From Nemertoderma westbladi (lineage: Eukaryota > Xenacoelomorpha > Nemertodermatida > Nemertodermatidae), in assembly GCA_032718475.1 (NCBI GenBank), contig JAUCBJ010004508.1, positions 1 to 20,396 on the forward strand: DNA of 20,396 nucleotides. Direction: 5' to 3'. Both the position numbers and the translations under genes were made by a program. The notes beneath the pieces were generated by a model. The model was not told the origin of the DNA and made no database searches. It saw only the letters and a list, made by a program, of their open reading frames with translations. Position 1 is the stretch's first letter. Each line of letters opens with the position of its first letter. Shown here piece by piece: positions 9,055 to 17,332 of this stretch.

Positions 9055-9220
9055 GTTACAGATGTTTGTCCAATAAATTACCTTATTGTCGAAGCAATAA
9101 GTTATAAATACTGCAAAATCCATATAACATAATTACCGTTACAGATGGCCGTTACAGAGGTTTGTCTCATAAATGTCATCACTGTAATGCGTTACAGTGG
9201 TAGACAAAAACGTTACAGAT
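9055..9220 (-). repeat. Right cluster of ATCTGTAACG motifs in element 1
   Basis: On the minus strand, exact copies lie at 9137-9146 and 9211-9220. Close variants are at 9150-9159 and 9190-9199, with a weaker TGTTACAGAT at 9054-9063. All point the same way, facing inward from the right TIR. Confidence 0.8.
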
Positions 9221-9372
9221 ATGACATTAGTTTTTGCCATATATCTCCCTTTGAGCGGCGCGTTATGCTCTCCCTCTACCATCATGAGATTCGCCATAAA
9301 ATTATCTTTTGAATGGTGTATGGTATGGCACTAATTTCCGACAAAAATTTTTCAGTCAATTTGTACCCCTTT

Positions 9373-9402
9373 TTGGCCACTTTTAAGCTTATTGACCCAT
9401 AT
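9373..9402 (-). repeat. Right 30-bp TIR of element 1
   Basis: Perfect reverse complement of 7329-7358. Confidence 0.9.
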
Positions 9403-9783
9403 GTATTATGTTGTGTTTATATAATATTGTCAATCTTAACAAATGGTTAGGCACCACTGTTAACGTATTTTTCATTAATAATAATAAAAATATTATAATA
9501 ATACTACCTGTTAATATGCAATAAATATTTTCATTTTAATGAAATTTTCTATTAGATAAAAATAATATTTACATTACATACTGTGACGTACTAAGTTATT
9601 GAAAATAAAGATACGATGTAATAAAGCTCTGCTTAATTGAGCTCTGCTCGAGTTCCTGCAGCTATTGTTAGTTTGTTTGTGGCTGGCTGGCTGGCTATGT
9701 TTGTGGCAGGAATGTTTGAAGTCGGTCAATCTTGGATGAAATGGAACCAAACTTGGTACACGTGTAGACTATCAAAAGTTTTG
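9403..9783. other. Intergenic DNA with short simple repeats
   Basis: AT-rich to about 9600, then a doubled AGCTCTGCT and a (GGCT)n run near 9682-9694. Text reading ACCAAACTTGGTACAC near 9747 recurs near 13113, so part of this belongs to a dispersed repeat. No gene is seen. Confidence 0.5.
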
Positions 9784-9996
9784 AAATTCTACACTCAGAC
9801 AGACTTCTATAGTTCCTCTGTCTGCCGCTAGGGGTCGAATTGACAGAAACGTAAAAGTAGATGTAATTATAGAACCAACCAATAGATTCATATGAAATTT
9901 GGTAGTAGTAACCTACGGCTACGAGCATTGCTTAATTATAAATTCTACACACAAACAGACTTTTACAGTTCCTATATCTGCCGCTTGCGGCCGAAT
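9784..9996. repeat. Diverged direct duplication (two 57-bp arms)
   Basis: 9784-9840 and 9940-9996 both read AAATTCTACAC...CAGAC...AGTTCCT...TCTGCCGCT...CGAAT, with scattered substitutions. Arm-to-arm distance is 156 bp. It looks like an old tandem duplication within a dispersed repeat. Confidence 0.7.
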
Positions 9997-10118
9997 AGAG
10001 CTCCAGTTGATCATTATTAGCACGGTGAAATTATTTTTGTTTTGTTTGAATATATGCATTGAAATCATAAAACATATATAATACCGGTATGTATTATAGT
10101 ATGTAGTTTTGATATTAT

Positions 10119-10269
10119 TAGTTCCTATCTCCGTGTTTATCAATATGTTCCTACCTCTATGATTATCACTCTTCCTACCTCTGTGTTTATCAATATGTTC
10201 CTACCTCTATGTTTATCAATCTCTTCCTACCTCTGTGTTTATCAATATGTTCCTACCTCTATGTTTATC
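10119..10269. repeat. 26-bp minisatellite with alternating unit types
   Basis: Units start at 10135, 10161, 10185, 10211, 10237 and 10263 (partial), with a degenerate unit before 10135. Two types alternate: GTTTATCAATATG...CTCTAT and GTTTATCAATCTC...CTCTGT. The higher-order period is therefore about 50-52 bp. The unit at 10161 is 24 bp long. The array ends exactly where the LINE 3' end begins. Confidence 0.85.
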
Positions 10270-10283
10270 TACTACTACTACTA
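10269..10283. repeat. (CTA)n microsatellite at the LINE 3' end
   Basis: Five CTA units. The LINE copy at 17.3 kb also ends in a CTA-like run (about 17329-17341), so a short trinucleotide tail rather than poly(A) seems to be the family's 3' end. Confidence 0.7.
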
Positions 10284-12235
10284 GGATCGGCATGCTGCAT
10301 TTGCAGCTGCATTTTTAAGAATGCTGTGCCGGCTTTTTGACAAAATTGCACCGCCACAACTCCCTATCACCCATGACATTTACTAGATAATCCGCATCTT
10401 CAAGGCCAGTGTCCTTTAAGATGCGTCTCAAGAAAGTCATGGGCTCTCCACCATGCTTATTCACTCCATGAGGCTGCCAAAGTACAAGATTATGCACTGG
10501 CTGGTCCTCACGGCGAAAGAAATGTCCTGCAAAGCGGAGGCGATTTTGTTCTAATGTCAAGCTTGGGGAACCAATGAGACACCTCCAATGTTATATAGTG
10601 TCTGGTTGGAGATGTGTGCATTGTACTTGACACAATGAACCCGGCGTAGCATTCTTGTGAATGTGCCATCCAGAGATTTGGTGTCCTCAGCAGTTAGAGC
10701 CCAGCATGGACTCCCATAGAGGAGTACTGGAACTACTGCTGCTCTAAATAATCGGACCTTAAGTTTCCGATTAATTCTCGGTGACTTCCAAATCCTGGAA
10801 ATCTTATTCAAGGCTGCCCATGCCTTTTCCCTTACGTATTCGAAGGTCCTCACCTGACTTCTGGATCCATGATCCCAGGTAACAGAAGTCGTCCACATGC
10901 TCAAGCATACCATTCTTTGAGCTTATGCACATACGATCAGATATTTCCTGAGGACTTTCAAAATTAACTTTTAATATTTTGGCCTTCTTGGAGTTAACAA
11001 AACGACCACCACTTGAAGCAGCGTGTTCTAATGATCTGAGGAGCCGTTGGGCTCCCTCTAGTGATTATGAGAGTACTCCTAAGTCATCAGCAAAGTCTAG
11101 ATCAGTTAGGTACTTGGCAGGATTTCCTCGACTTCTGGAGCCAGTAGGTGGAGTTATCATCACCCCATCATCATTATGATGATCTAAGGACATGCGTAGA
11201 ACATAGTCAACCACAATTAGGAACAAGAATGGTGCAAGTGTGTCTCCCTGGAGGACGCCCCATAACACTTCAAATGGTTCTGTGTCACCGTCAACAGTAG
11301 ACATACATGTTGTCGAACCATCGTATAGGCCTACTGATCTAATTGCTGCAATAATTTCATCAGGAATCCAATATAATGAAAGTATGCTGAACATACGTGA
11401 GCGAGAGACTGAATCAAATGCCTTGAAGAAGTCAACAAAGATAACAGCCAGATCCCTGTCTTTCTTTTTTGATAACTCTTCAATTATCCTTCTAAGTGCC
11501 AACATGGGCTACATGGTCCCACGACCTTTACGGAACCCATTCTGATTTCCACGGAGCAGTCTCTCAATGGGATCCCTGATGCGATTTAATATAATTCTAT
11601 TGTATAGCTTTGCAGCAATCGAGATCAATGAGATTCCCCGAAAAGAACCATAGAGTGTTAGGTTGCCCTTCTTGGGAACTGGCACCAACTTATTTGTTTT
11701 CATTTCTTGGGGGACTCTTGTTGATCGGTACATGTCTACTATGATGGGATAGATAAGCTTTAAATACTCAGGTGTTTTAATGACCTCAGGGGGAAAACCA
11801 TCTGCTCCACTTTTGCACGATTGGTCTTAATGCTCTTTGCAGCAGCCTTCACTTCTGCAAAGGAGATATCGCCAATGGGAATATCTGGGAGTACGACTCA
11901 GACACTTTTACTTCTATAAAGCTATCAGGCAATACCCTGTCATTATTGAGGAGCTTTCCAAAGTGGGACTTCCAACCATTGAGGCGATCGGCTTGTGATT
12001 TAGCCTTAACCTTGGTGGATGGTTGTCTTTTCGGCCCAGTAAGCAAGTTGATCGATTTCCATGCCTGGGATGATTGCCTGCTGTCATCAGCATCATTGAT
12101 GGCATCAACCTGTTGGTTTATTAGCTCCTGTAAATTAACAGAGTACTGCCTGTTCAGGCACCTAGCCTGAAGGGCGTCCTTATCCCAGAACGAAGGGGGT
12201 CCTAGTTACAGGACCAGATTTTCCCTAGTAAGAGG
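10270..12235 (-). mobile_element. 5'-truncated non-LTR retrotransposon (LINE copy 1)
   Basis: On the minus strand the order is the linker after the endonuclease domain (about 12185-11900), reverse transcriptase (about 11740-11060), then the C-terminal region (about 10915-10315). The 3' end lies against a (CTA)5 run at 10269-10283. The endonuclease half of ORF2, any ORF1 and the 5' UTR are missing, which is typical 5' truncation. The exact 5' limit near 12.2 kb is uncertain. The same family recurs at 17333-18125. Confidence 0.9.
10315..12190 (-). pseudogene. Broken LINE ORF2: linker, reverse transcriptase and C-terminal part
   Basis: ORF2 of a LINE makes the element's endonuclease and reverse transcriptase for target-primed reverse transcription. 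Visible pieces are a linker with LNGWKSHFGKLLNN; an RT N-terminal part with PVPKKGNL and NQNGFRKGRG; the RT core with FVDFFKAFDSV (motif A), GVLQGDTLAPFLF and FADD (catalytic Asp pair); and a C-terminal part with LYGSPCWAL and LRFAGHFFRREDQPVHNL. It is disabled by a frameshift between linker and RT, an in-frame TAG at 11509-11511, a TAA at 11065-11067 soon after FADD, and further shifts near 10.85 kb and 10.56 kb. The clade was not assigned. Confidence 0.9.
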
Positions 12236-13265
12236 GTCTATGCAGCCACAGATGACACCTCCTTTATGCTGCATGAAGGTGGCAAGTTTTCTTGATCAAT
12301 GGCGTAGAATACCTGACCTGAGGCGGTGATTTCATTTCCGATGTCAGTTTTGAATTTTCGTTGCATTTTTTTGTCTGTAAATATATCAGTCTGTTTGTCT
12401 GTCTTTCTGTCCGTTTGAATGCTTATCAACATACAAAAATCACACATTCTAGCAAACATTATAATGTTTGCGGGGGGTTTTGGGGTCGCTGATTTCATTT
12501 CCGATATCAGTTTTTATGTTTGGCGAAATCTAGTCTGTTTTTTTTTTATTTAATATCTATGGAAACATGCCATAGTAAAATACATGTTAAGACGTCATAA
12601 CTTAGATATTCGGAATCGGTATTAAATTCTGCACAAAAATTTACCAAAATAAGGTTTTTGAATTTTATAGAAGGTCCCCCCTTAAGTTAAATCGAACTTT
12701 TGAATATAATGATTAATGACCTTTGCAATAGTATATGTATGTTATTTTATTCTAAAATTGAATATTCAAATAAATATATTATTAAAATATTGCTCATAAA
12801 AAGCTGCATATGAAATAAGTCAAGGTAGAATACTTTTGGCATAGACCGTTACAGTCTTCTAGTTGGCCAAGCTTTATTTAAAAATTGGTTTATCGGCACG
12901 GCTATGTACTGTACTATAATCAAGGCCTACTAAAAGGCCTACCTTAGTAGGCCTTCACTATAATAGACTGGATGTGGGGCGAGCGACGAAAGTAAGCGAG
13001 CTTAGCATTCAGGTACCACTAACTCAATCGGTGTGTCTGTTCTGTTGATATGTTGTTCTGTTGTGTCCAATTTTAAACGTTAATAACTCAGCCAAATGTT
13101 AATGAAATTTAACCAAACTTGGTACACATGTAGTCTGGCCAAAGTTTAGATATTTTCCAAGTTGAATTTTCGCGTGGCCTTCGAGAAGCTAAGATAATAG
13201 CAGTTAATTAGTTAATAAGTTGATTAGGGTAACAACATCAATTTCAACCTGCCTCCTTAAAGGAT
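12236..13265. other. Repeat-derived intergenic DNA
   Basis: It contains a (CTGT)-rich stretch near 12373-12415, the duplicated TGATTTCATTTCCGAT text, and a short nest of AGGCCTAC in both orientations at 12923-12954. Near 13090-13145 there is an ACCAAACTTGGTACAC segment shared with the 9.7-kb region. No gene is seen. Confidence 0.5.
12324..12513. repeat. Direct duplication of a TGATTTCATTTCCGAT segment
   Basis: 12324-12352 and 12487-12513 share TGATTTCATTTCCGAT(G/A)TCAGTTTT, 163 bp apart. This suggests two units of a longer diverged tandem repeat. Confidence 0.65.
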
Positions 13266-13412
13266 ATTAATTATTTTCTGGTATAAGATTTAAATAATTA
13301 TACATAAAAGTTATACAGCTGTAATCCCCATACAACATTCCATTATAGTTTTTAATTAGTTCAAGTGATTTGCTTTAATAAATGTGTCTTTAATTGATCT
13401 AAACGTAAATAA
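13266..13412. repeat. Dispersed repeat, segment A, copy 1
   Basis: It aligns by eye with 15229-15390: shared TTAATTATTTTC, TTATACAGCTG, TAGTTTTTAATT and TTTAATTGATCTAAAC in the same order, with moderate divergence. Confidence 0.65.
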
Positions 13413-13973
13413 AGCGGCACAATTATTGAGTACAAATTTAATCCTTCCCATTATTGGTCAACATAGTCTCTCCGGGGGTGTAGAGCTGCTAGCTGGCACC
13501 AGGGCAGAGGGGAATTGTACTGTTATAGGCAGCCAGTAGTATTGCTATAGCAACACAGACATAACTCCAACCACACTGCCTGTATTTCAATTCCTATTGA
13601 CTCTATACTATAAATGTTGTATTACTTACTATCTCAGGTGACAGAAGATATAATGACATAAATACTCATGGCTGTTGTAGGCTTATATCTGAAATAGTTT
13701 ATTCCGCAATATATTTGTCTGGTTATTTTTTAATTGAATTTTTGCAAAGTAGTAAAATTAATGTTCTTAAAAATAATATAATTATTTTATATGTAACCTA
13801 GGAAATTAACTACATATTTTCGCTGCAGCTTTAAGAGTGTACATTGATTTAATATTATTTCAATACCCATATTACTACATCGGCATACGATGCGTTGGCG
13901 TTGTATCACACATCTCCAGATAGATGTATCAGCAGTTACTCGCACAATTTCGAAACTTCGCATAGTTATAACT
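13413..13973. other. Intergenic DNA
   Basis: AT-rich with no gene or repeat that I can support. Confidence 0.5.
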
Positions 13974-14251
13974 GTATAAAGATCGTCAGTCTTGGTTTAG
14001 GAAAAATATTTTAATGCAAAACAGGACGAGCGACGAGCGCAACGAGGCATATAATGAAGACCAGTACTGCGTAGACTAAATTCCTATAAACCATACCTGG
14101 CTTCGCCTATTGAAGGCATCGGTAGTTATAAAGATCGTCCGTCAGTCTGCGTTTAGGAAATATGTTTAAATACAAAACAGGACGAGCACAACGACGTTTA
14201 TAATAATGAAGACGAGTACTGCCTACTGCGTTGAAGGCATCGGTAGTTATA
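13974..14251. repeat. Tandem duplication of about 150 bp
   Basis: 13974-14127 and 14128-14251 both run from TATAAAGATCGTC through GTTTAGGAAA, CAAAACAGGACGAGC and TAATGAAGAC to TTGAAGGCATCGGTAGTTAT. The second copy is about 30 bp shorter. A third start, GGTAGTTATAAA, follows at once. Confidence 0.75.
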
Positions 14252-14261
14252 AATTACTGGT

Positions 14262-14290
14262 GGGTGGGAAGGGTGGGGGGGGGGGGGGGG
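14262..14290 (+). repeat. G-rich tract with G-quadruplex potential
   Basis: Three GGG blocks separated by T and AA are followed by an unbroken run of 16 G (14275-14290). This satisfies the usual four-GGG pattern with loops of 1-2 nt. Long homopolymers are also prone to assembly error. Confidence 0.75.
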
Positions 14291-14709
14291 TGCAGATTAA
14301 AAGGGGTGAACACGTACTGTCCCCCTTTCTTTGATTGATTGGTGGTGTGGGTAAATTTCTCAAAACCTGATTTTGTGATACAGTCGTTCAATTTTAATCT
14401 GTATCTGATAACTGAGCCTCGTCCTGCGCGATGGCCCCACGAACGTGTATTTACCGTATACAAGACGAGTATCTATATTTCATGACAGGTATAGTATAGT
14501 AAAGTCTGTTGCATAATATATTAATAATATTATAGGCCAATGTATAAATCCAACCTACCAATTATTTAATATTAATATGCCTAATTATTGTTACTTATAT
14601 TTTGATGATAATATTTAGTGTTTAAATCATGAGGATACATACATACATACATGTTCAAATTTGTTTGTTCAAAGTTTCAAAATATCAATATTTTTACAAA
14701 ACGGTTAAC
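14291..14709. other. Intergenic DNA downstream of tRNA-Gly
   Basis: No gene is supported. A short (CATA)n run lies near 14636-14651. The Pol III terminator of the tRNA gene is at its right end. Confidence 0.5.
14698..14701 (-). terminator. Pol III terminator of tRNA-Gly
   Basis: On the minus strand TTTT begins nine bases after the last tRNA base, the usual place for Pol III termination. Confidence 0.7.
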
Positions 14710-14780
14710 TGCATTGGCCGGGAATCGAACCCGGGCCTCCCGCGTGGCAGGCGAGAATTCTACCATTGAACCACCAATGC
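14710..14780 (-). tRNA. tRNA-Gly (anticodon GCC)
   Basis: The 71-nt minus-strand sequence folds as a standard cloverleaf. The 7-bp acceptor stem is GCATTGG/CCAATGC with discriminator A. The anticodon stem CTCGC/GCGGG carries loop CTGCCAC, with anticodon GCC at genomic 14746-14748. The T arm is CCGGGTTCGATTCCCGG. The A box (TGGTTCAATGG) and B box (GGTTCGATTCC) internal promoter elements are intact. There is no intron and, as usual in eukaryotes, no encoded CCA. It reads GGC and GGU glycine codons. It has no visible decay, so it is probably functional, though it lies in repeat-rich DNA. Confidence 0.97.
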
Positions 14781-14887
14781 TGATGATTACACTTGCCGAA
14801 TATTAAACTGTAGTGCTGTAGGCTACAACCCAATTGTTGTATGTTGCGTGGAACTGGACGCAATAAAAATTAATCCCTCTCCAGGAG

Positions 14888-15073
14888 AAATTCGACCCAA
14901 ATAACAGCTGATTACTCTCAAAAATATAAAACTGTTACCAGTTACCAGAACTGTGTTTAGTTTATTGTTTTGGTTAAAATAACGTGCTACTGTAACCTGC
15001 TCCTTTTCCCTAAATTGAGAATATATCATTGAGGCGGGATATTAATTCTTCTCCAAGATGGGATTTGCGTCCA
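14888..15073. repeat. Dispersed repeat, segment B, copy 1
   Basis: It aligns with 15448-15622: shared ATTCGACCCAAATAACAG, CTGATTACTCTC, GTGCTACTG, GCTCCTTT(T)CCCTAAATT and GATATTAATTC, in order. Confidence 0.7.
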
Positions 15074-15228
15074 GTCCTTCAGTTCTTCACATGGGGGTAA
15101 CTGCAAAGTGAAACATAACGGCAGAAAGTCTGGTATTCTTTATATGGGCCATTGTATTAGGGACAACAGTCAAAAGACCAACCAACAGTCAGAAAAATTC
15201 ACCAACATTTTTAGCGTCCTTTCATGGA

Positions 15229-15390
15229 AATTAATTATTTTCAAGGCCTACTATAAGATTAACTTAATTGTACTTAAAAATTATACAGCTGGAATTCACA
15301 ACCCCATTCCTTTCTAGTTTTTTAATTTGATTTTGATTAGTAATTTGCGTTAAGAGATATGTTTTAATTGATCTAAACATTATAAATTTA
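15229..15390. repeat. Dispersed repeat, segment A, copy 2
   Basis: Counterpart of 13266-13412, same orientation. It lies about 60 bp before segment B copy 2. Confidence 0.65.
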
Positions 15391-15447
15391 TTAAATTCCC
15401 ACTTCTTTCCGCACTACTTCCATCTCCACATGGAAGTCTATAGGGAT

Positions 15448-15622
15448 CATTTCGACTCAAATAACAGCTGATTACTCTCTAAAATAAAACTGTAACCTGG
15501 TCTATTGAATTTCGTTTATTATTTTGGTTAGAATAAAGTGCTACTGGTGTAAGCTGCTCCTTTCCCTAAATTTATAATTTAACATTGAGACGAGATATTA
15601 ATTCACCGAAATGGGATTTGAG
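15448..15622. repeat. Dispersed repeat, segment B, copy 2
   Basis: Counterpart of 14888-15073, same orientation. A and B are close together here but about 1.5 kb apart in the first set, with the tRNA gene between them. Confidence 0.7.
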
Positions 15623-15638
15623 TCAATTTCCCCACCCA

Positions 15639-15654
15639 CCCCCCCCCCCCCCCC
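15639..15654. repeat. Run of 16 C
   Basis: A homopolymer preceded by CCCCACCCA. The first copy of the 100-bp duplicated sequence begins two bases after it. Confidence 0.85.
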
Positions 15655-15655
15655 G

Positions 15656-15755
15656 TATAGTCAAGATGCGTTAACGATTTATCACAATAGGCCCTAAAAT
15701 CATTTTTCGAGGCCAAAAGCCGGGGAAGAAATGCTTCTGCTATTTCGAGGGTACA
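15656..15755. repeat. 100-bp near-identical direct repeat, copy 1
   Basis: It matches 19190-19289 at 99 of 100 positions; the difference is GGCCAAAAGCC here and GGCCGAAAGCC there. Read on the plus strand it holds ATTTTTCGAGG followed by two small potential hairpins (GGCC-AA-AAGCC type at about 15711-15722 and GAAATGC-TTCT-GCTATTTC at 15729-15747). Read on the minus strand it is fully open in one frame. I cannot tell whether it is an RNA gene, an exon fragment or a small mobile repeat. Confidence 0.85.
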
Positions 15756-15833
15756 GTAGAATAATAAATTTATTAGATTATTTTTCAAATTTTATATAAA
15801 TTTACTGTATCTTTCAAGTGCCAGTATCATGGC

Positions 15834-15839
15834 TTTATT
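15834..15839 (-). promoter_or_regulatory. Poly(A) signal of the basic-protein gene
   Basis: AATAAA on the minus strand, 97 nt past the stop codon of the basic-protein frame. This implies a 3' UTR of roughly 110-125 nt. Confidence 0.6.
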
Positions 15840-15935
15840 CAATAAATATTAATAAGAAATTGCATCCAAAAAATCACTAATTAAATAATTAATCATTATG
15901 TTTTCCATAAATGCACGTGTTGTTTGTGTACTAAT

Positions 15936-16337
15936 TTACTGTTCATTCTTGTTTAAGTTTTTGTTTTGCAACATTTGTTTGAACTCTTTGACTGACAGGT
16001 CCGTTATGGATCTTCTCCCTTTGGAATTCGATCTTGACCGTGTACCGCCTTTCTTCCCCCGACTTTTCGATCTTCCCTTCATCTTCTTTCCTTTCTTCCC
16101 CTTTCCTTTACGACTTCTAGACCGACTTCCTTTACCACGGCGACTCCTAGATCTGCTCTTCTTTCCCTTCTTCTTTCCCTTCCCCTTCTTACTTCCCTTT
16201 CGTTTCTTCTGTCTCCCTTTCTCCATATCTCTCCTGGTGGTTGACTGGCTTACTAAATCTTCCTTCTCATGGCCGACTAAATCCCAACTCTGTACTTCCT
16301 TCTCCCCCAACTCGACTTGGTCATTCTTCGTCATCAT
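15936..16337 (-). CDS. Small highly basic Lys/Arg/Ser/Gly-rich protein (possible sperm nuclear basic or other nucleic-acid-binding protein)
   Basis: The 133-residue protein has three parts. Residues 1-40 are mixed-charge with many Glu, Asp and Gln. Residues 41-110 are almost only Lys, Arg, Ser and Gly, with SRSRSR runs at 61-66 and 71-76 and KGKGKK-type stretches. Residues 111-133 form a short, probably helical tail (ITDLSVKEFKQML). No signal peptide or membrane segment is seen. The core resembles protamine-like and histone-H1-like sperm proteins and also RS-domain proteins. Low complexity prevents a family call. The gene looks complete and intronless: TATAAAA at 16436-16442, start context GCGCCATGA, and AATAAA downstream at 15834-15839. 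The opposite strand is also open over much of this span, but as hydrophobic low-complexity text. Binding DNA or RNA in the nucleus is inferred from composition only. Confidence 0.65.
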   Translation of the reverse strand: MMTKNDQVELGEKEVQSWDLVGHEKEDLVSQSTTRRDMEKGRQKKRKGSKKGKGKKKGKKSRSRSRRGKGSRSRSRKGKGKKGKKMKGRSKSRGKKGGTRSRSNSKGRRSITDLSVKEFKQMLQNKNLNKNEQ

Positions 16338-16435
16338 GGCGCTTATTTGTTTCTTACCCTAATCTTATTTATTATTCTACAATTATAATCAAAATTTGTT
16401 TTACTTATAAAATAAACCAAAATGTCGCGCATCCG

Positions 16436-16442
16436 TTTTATA
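16436..16442 (-). promoter_or_regulatory. TATA box of the basic-protein gene
   Basis: TATAAAA on the minus strand, about 100 nt upstream of the ATG at 16337. It would give a 5' UTR of about 70 nt. Confidence 0.45.
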
Positions 16443-16596
16443 GGAATATAAAATTCTAGAATTAAATCTCTATTGGTAAATTTAAATATACTTGATTGAA
16501 TGGATGTGACAAAATATGGGCGTATCCTACTGTACTTGTTGTAATTACGTTAACGTAAATCACAGCGGTGGTGTACACTGCCCTCCTAAATCAAAA

Positions 16597-16929
16597 CCAT
16601 GTAACTAACAATTTTGCAAAAATGATATTTTGGTATCATCTGATAGCTGAAGACGAGCTCTATCAATTGGCAATGATTAATAGCCTCAATATAGAGCCCT
16701 TTCGTAGAAATCATCAAAATGTAACTAACAATATAAGAGTTTGTTAAAAGCCTGCTAAGTCAAAAACATGTAACCCACAAGTTGTAAAAGAAAAGCATGT
16801 AACTGTATGCGTTTACCATGTAACTGTATGCGTTTACCATGTAACTGATAAGTTACATTCCTTTAGCTTGGAATTGGATCATCTTACACCGCCTTAACCA
16901 CGGGCCACGGACCACCTTACAGTTACATG
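16597..16929. repeat. Left cluster of CATGTAACT motifs in element 2
   Basis: Exact copies are at 16598-16606, 16796-16804, 16817-16825 and 16838-16846 (plus) and 16921-16929 (minus). Near copies are at 16719-16726, 16767-16774 and 16851-16858 (minus). Those at 16796-16846 form a 21-bp tandem repeat with spacer GTATGCGTTTAC. The first copy continues as AACAATTTTGCAAAAA, which recurs at the right side (18541-18556). Confidence 0.8.
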
Positions 16930-17043
16930 ATTTATGTTTATAACAAAACACATATGCACAGGCAATACATGGGTGCATATAGAACCTCATAGCAACAATT
17001 GTGAAGCTTAGTAACTTACAGAACAACTGATCGAAGCTCTAGT

Positions 17044-17332
17044 TTATAAGAAACCCAAATTAACAACAATGAGAGATAAAACAACTGATCTGATATCTGA
17101 TTGATTGCCCATGTCCCTAACATTCAGAGTATTAGGTTTTTTAACTTTGTATTCACTAAGGGCGACAAGAGAAACATATCCGCCTACATACAGTTGTTCC
17201 ACAGCCCGAAATTTAAACTGATGAGGATAGCAATCAGGTCTCGAATGTGTTTTCCCAGATTTGGTAGGTTCAGTGACTAAGACAGTGATTTTGATCCTAT
17301 TATTGTGTAGTGTGTACAGTAGCTTGGATACT
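17044..17332 (-). other. Interior of element 2 with unrecognised open frame
   Basis: An open frame starts inside the LINE 3' end (ATG at 17358) and runs to 17044. Its start inside foreign sequence argues that it is fortuitous. The part covering SGKTHSRPDCYP and RAVEQLYVGG has normal composition and might be a remnant of something coding, but I recognise no family. Confidence 0.2.

Larger units (their letters stand above)
7329..9402. mobile_element. Non-autonomous TIR transposon with ATCTGTAACG subterminal repeats (element 1)
   Basis: A perfect 30-bp inverted repeat bounds the interval: 7329-7358 (begins ATATGGGTCAATAAG) and 9373-9402. Just outside both ends lies ATGTTGT (7322-7328 on the left; on the right it starts five bases after the TIR). 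That is a possible 7-8 bp target duplication, the size typical of hAT elements. Alternatively a TA dinucleotide flanks TGGGTC at both ends. Inside are two clusters of ATCTGTAACG in both orientations. No transposase frame is present. The only moderate open frame (7673-7969, minus, 98 codons) is of unknown nature. The layout matches DNA transposons whose transposase binds subterminal repeats, but the superfamily cannot be named from sequence alone. Confidence 0.75.

Noticed and set aside
12238-12498. 86-codon minus-strand frame upstream of the LINE
   Set aside because: It crosses a CTGT simple repeat and a duplicated non-coding segment, and does not read as endonuclease or ORF1.
15656-15755. 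Calling the 100-bp repeat a spliced-leader or U5-like snRNA gene
   Set aside because: There is an Sm-like tract and hairpins, but no convincing splice donor, no U5 loop and no snRNA promoter. It is left as an open question.
15898-16362. 154-codon plus-strand frame rich in Phe, Leu and Pro
   Set aside because: It is the complement of the Lys/Arg/Ser-rich gene. The minus strand has matching TATA, start context and AATAAA signals; the plus strand has none.
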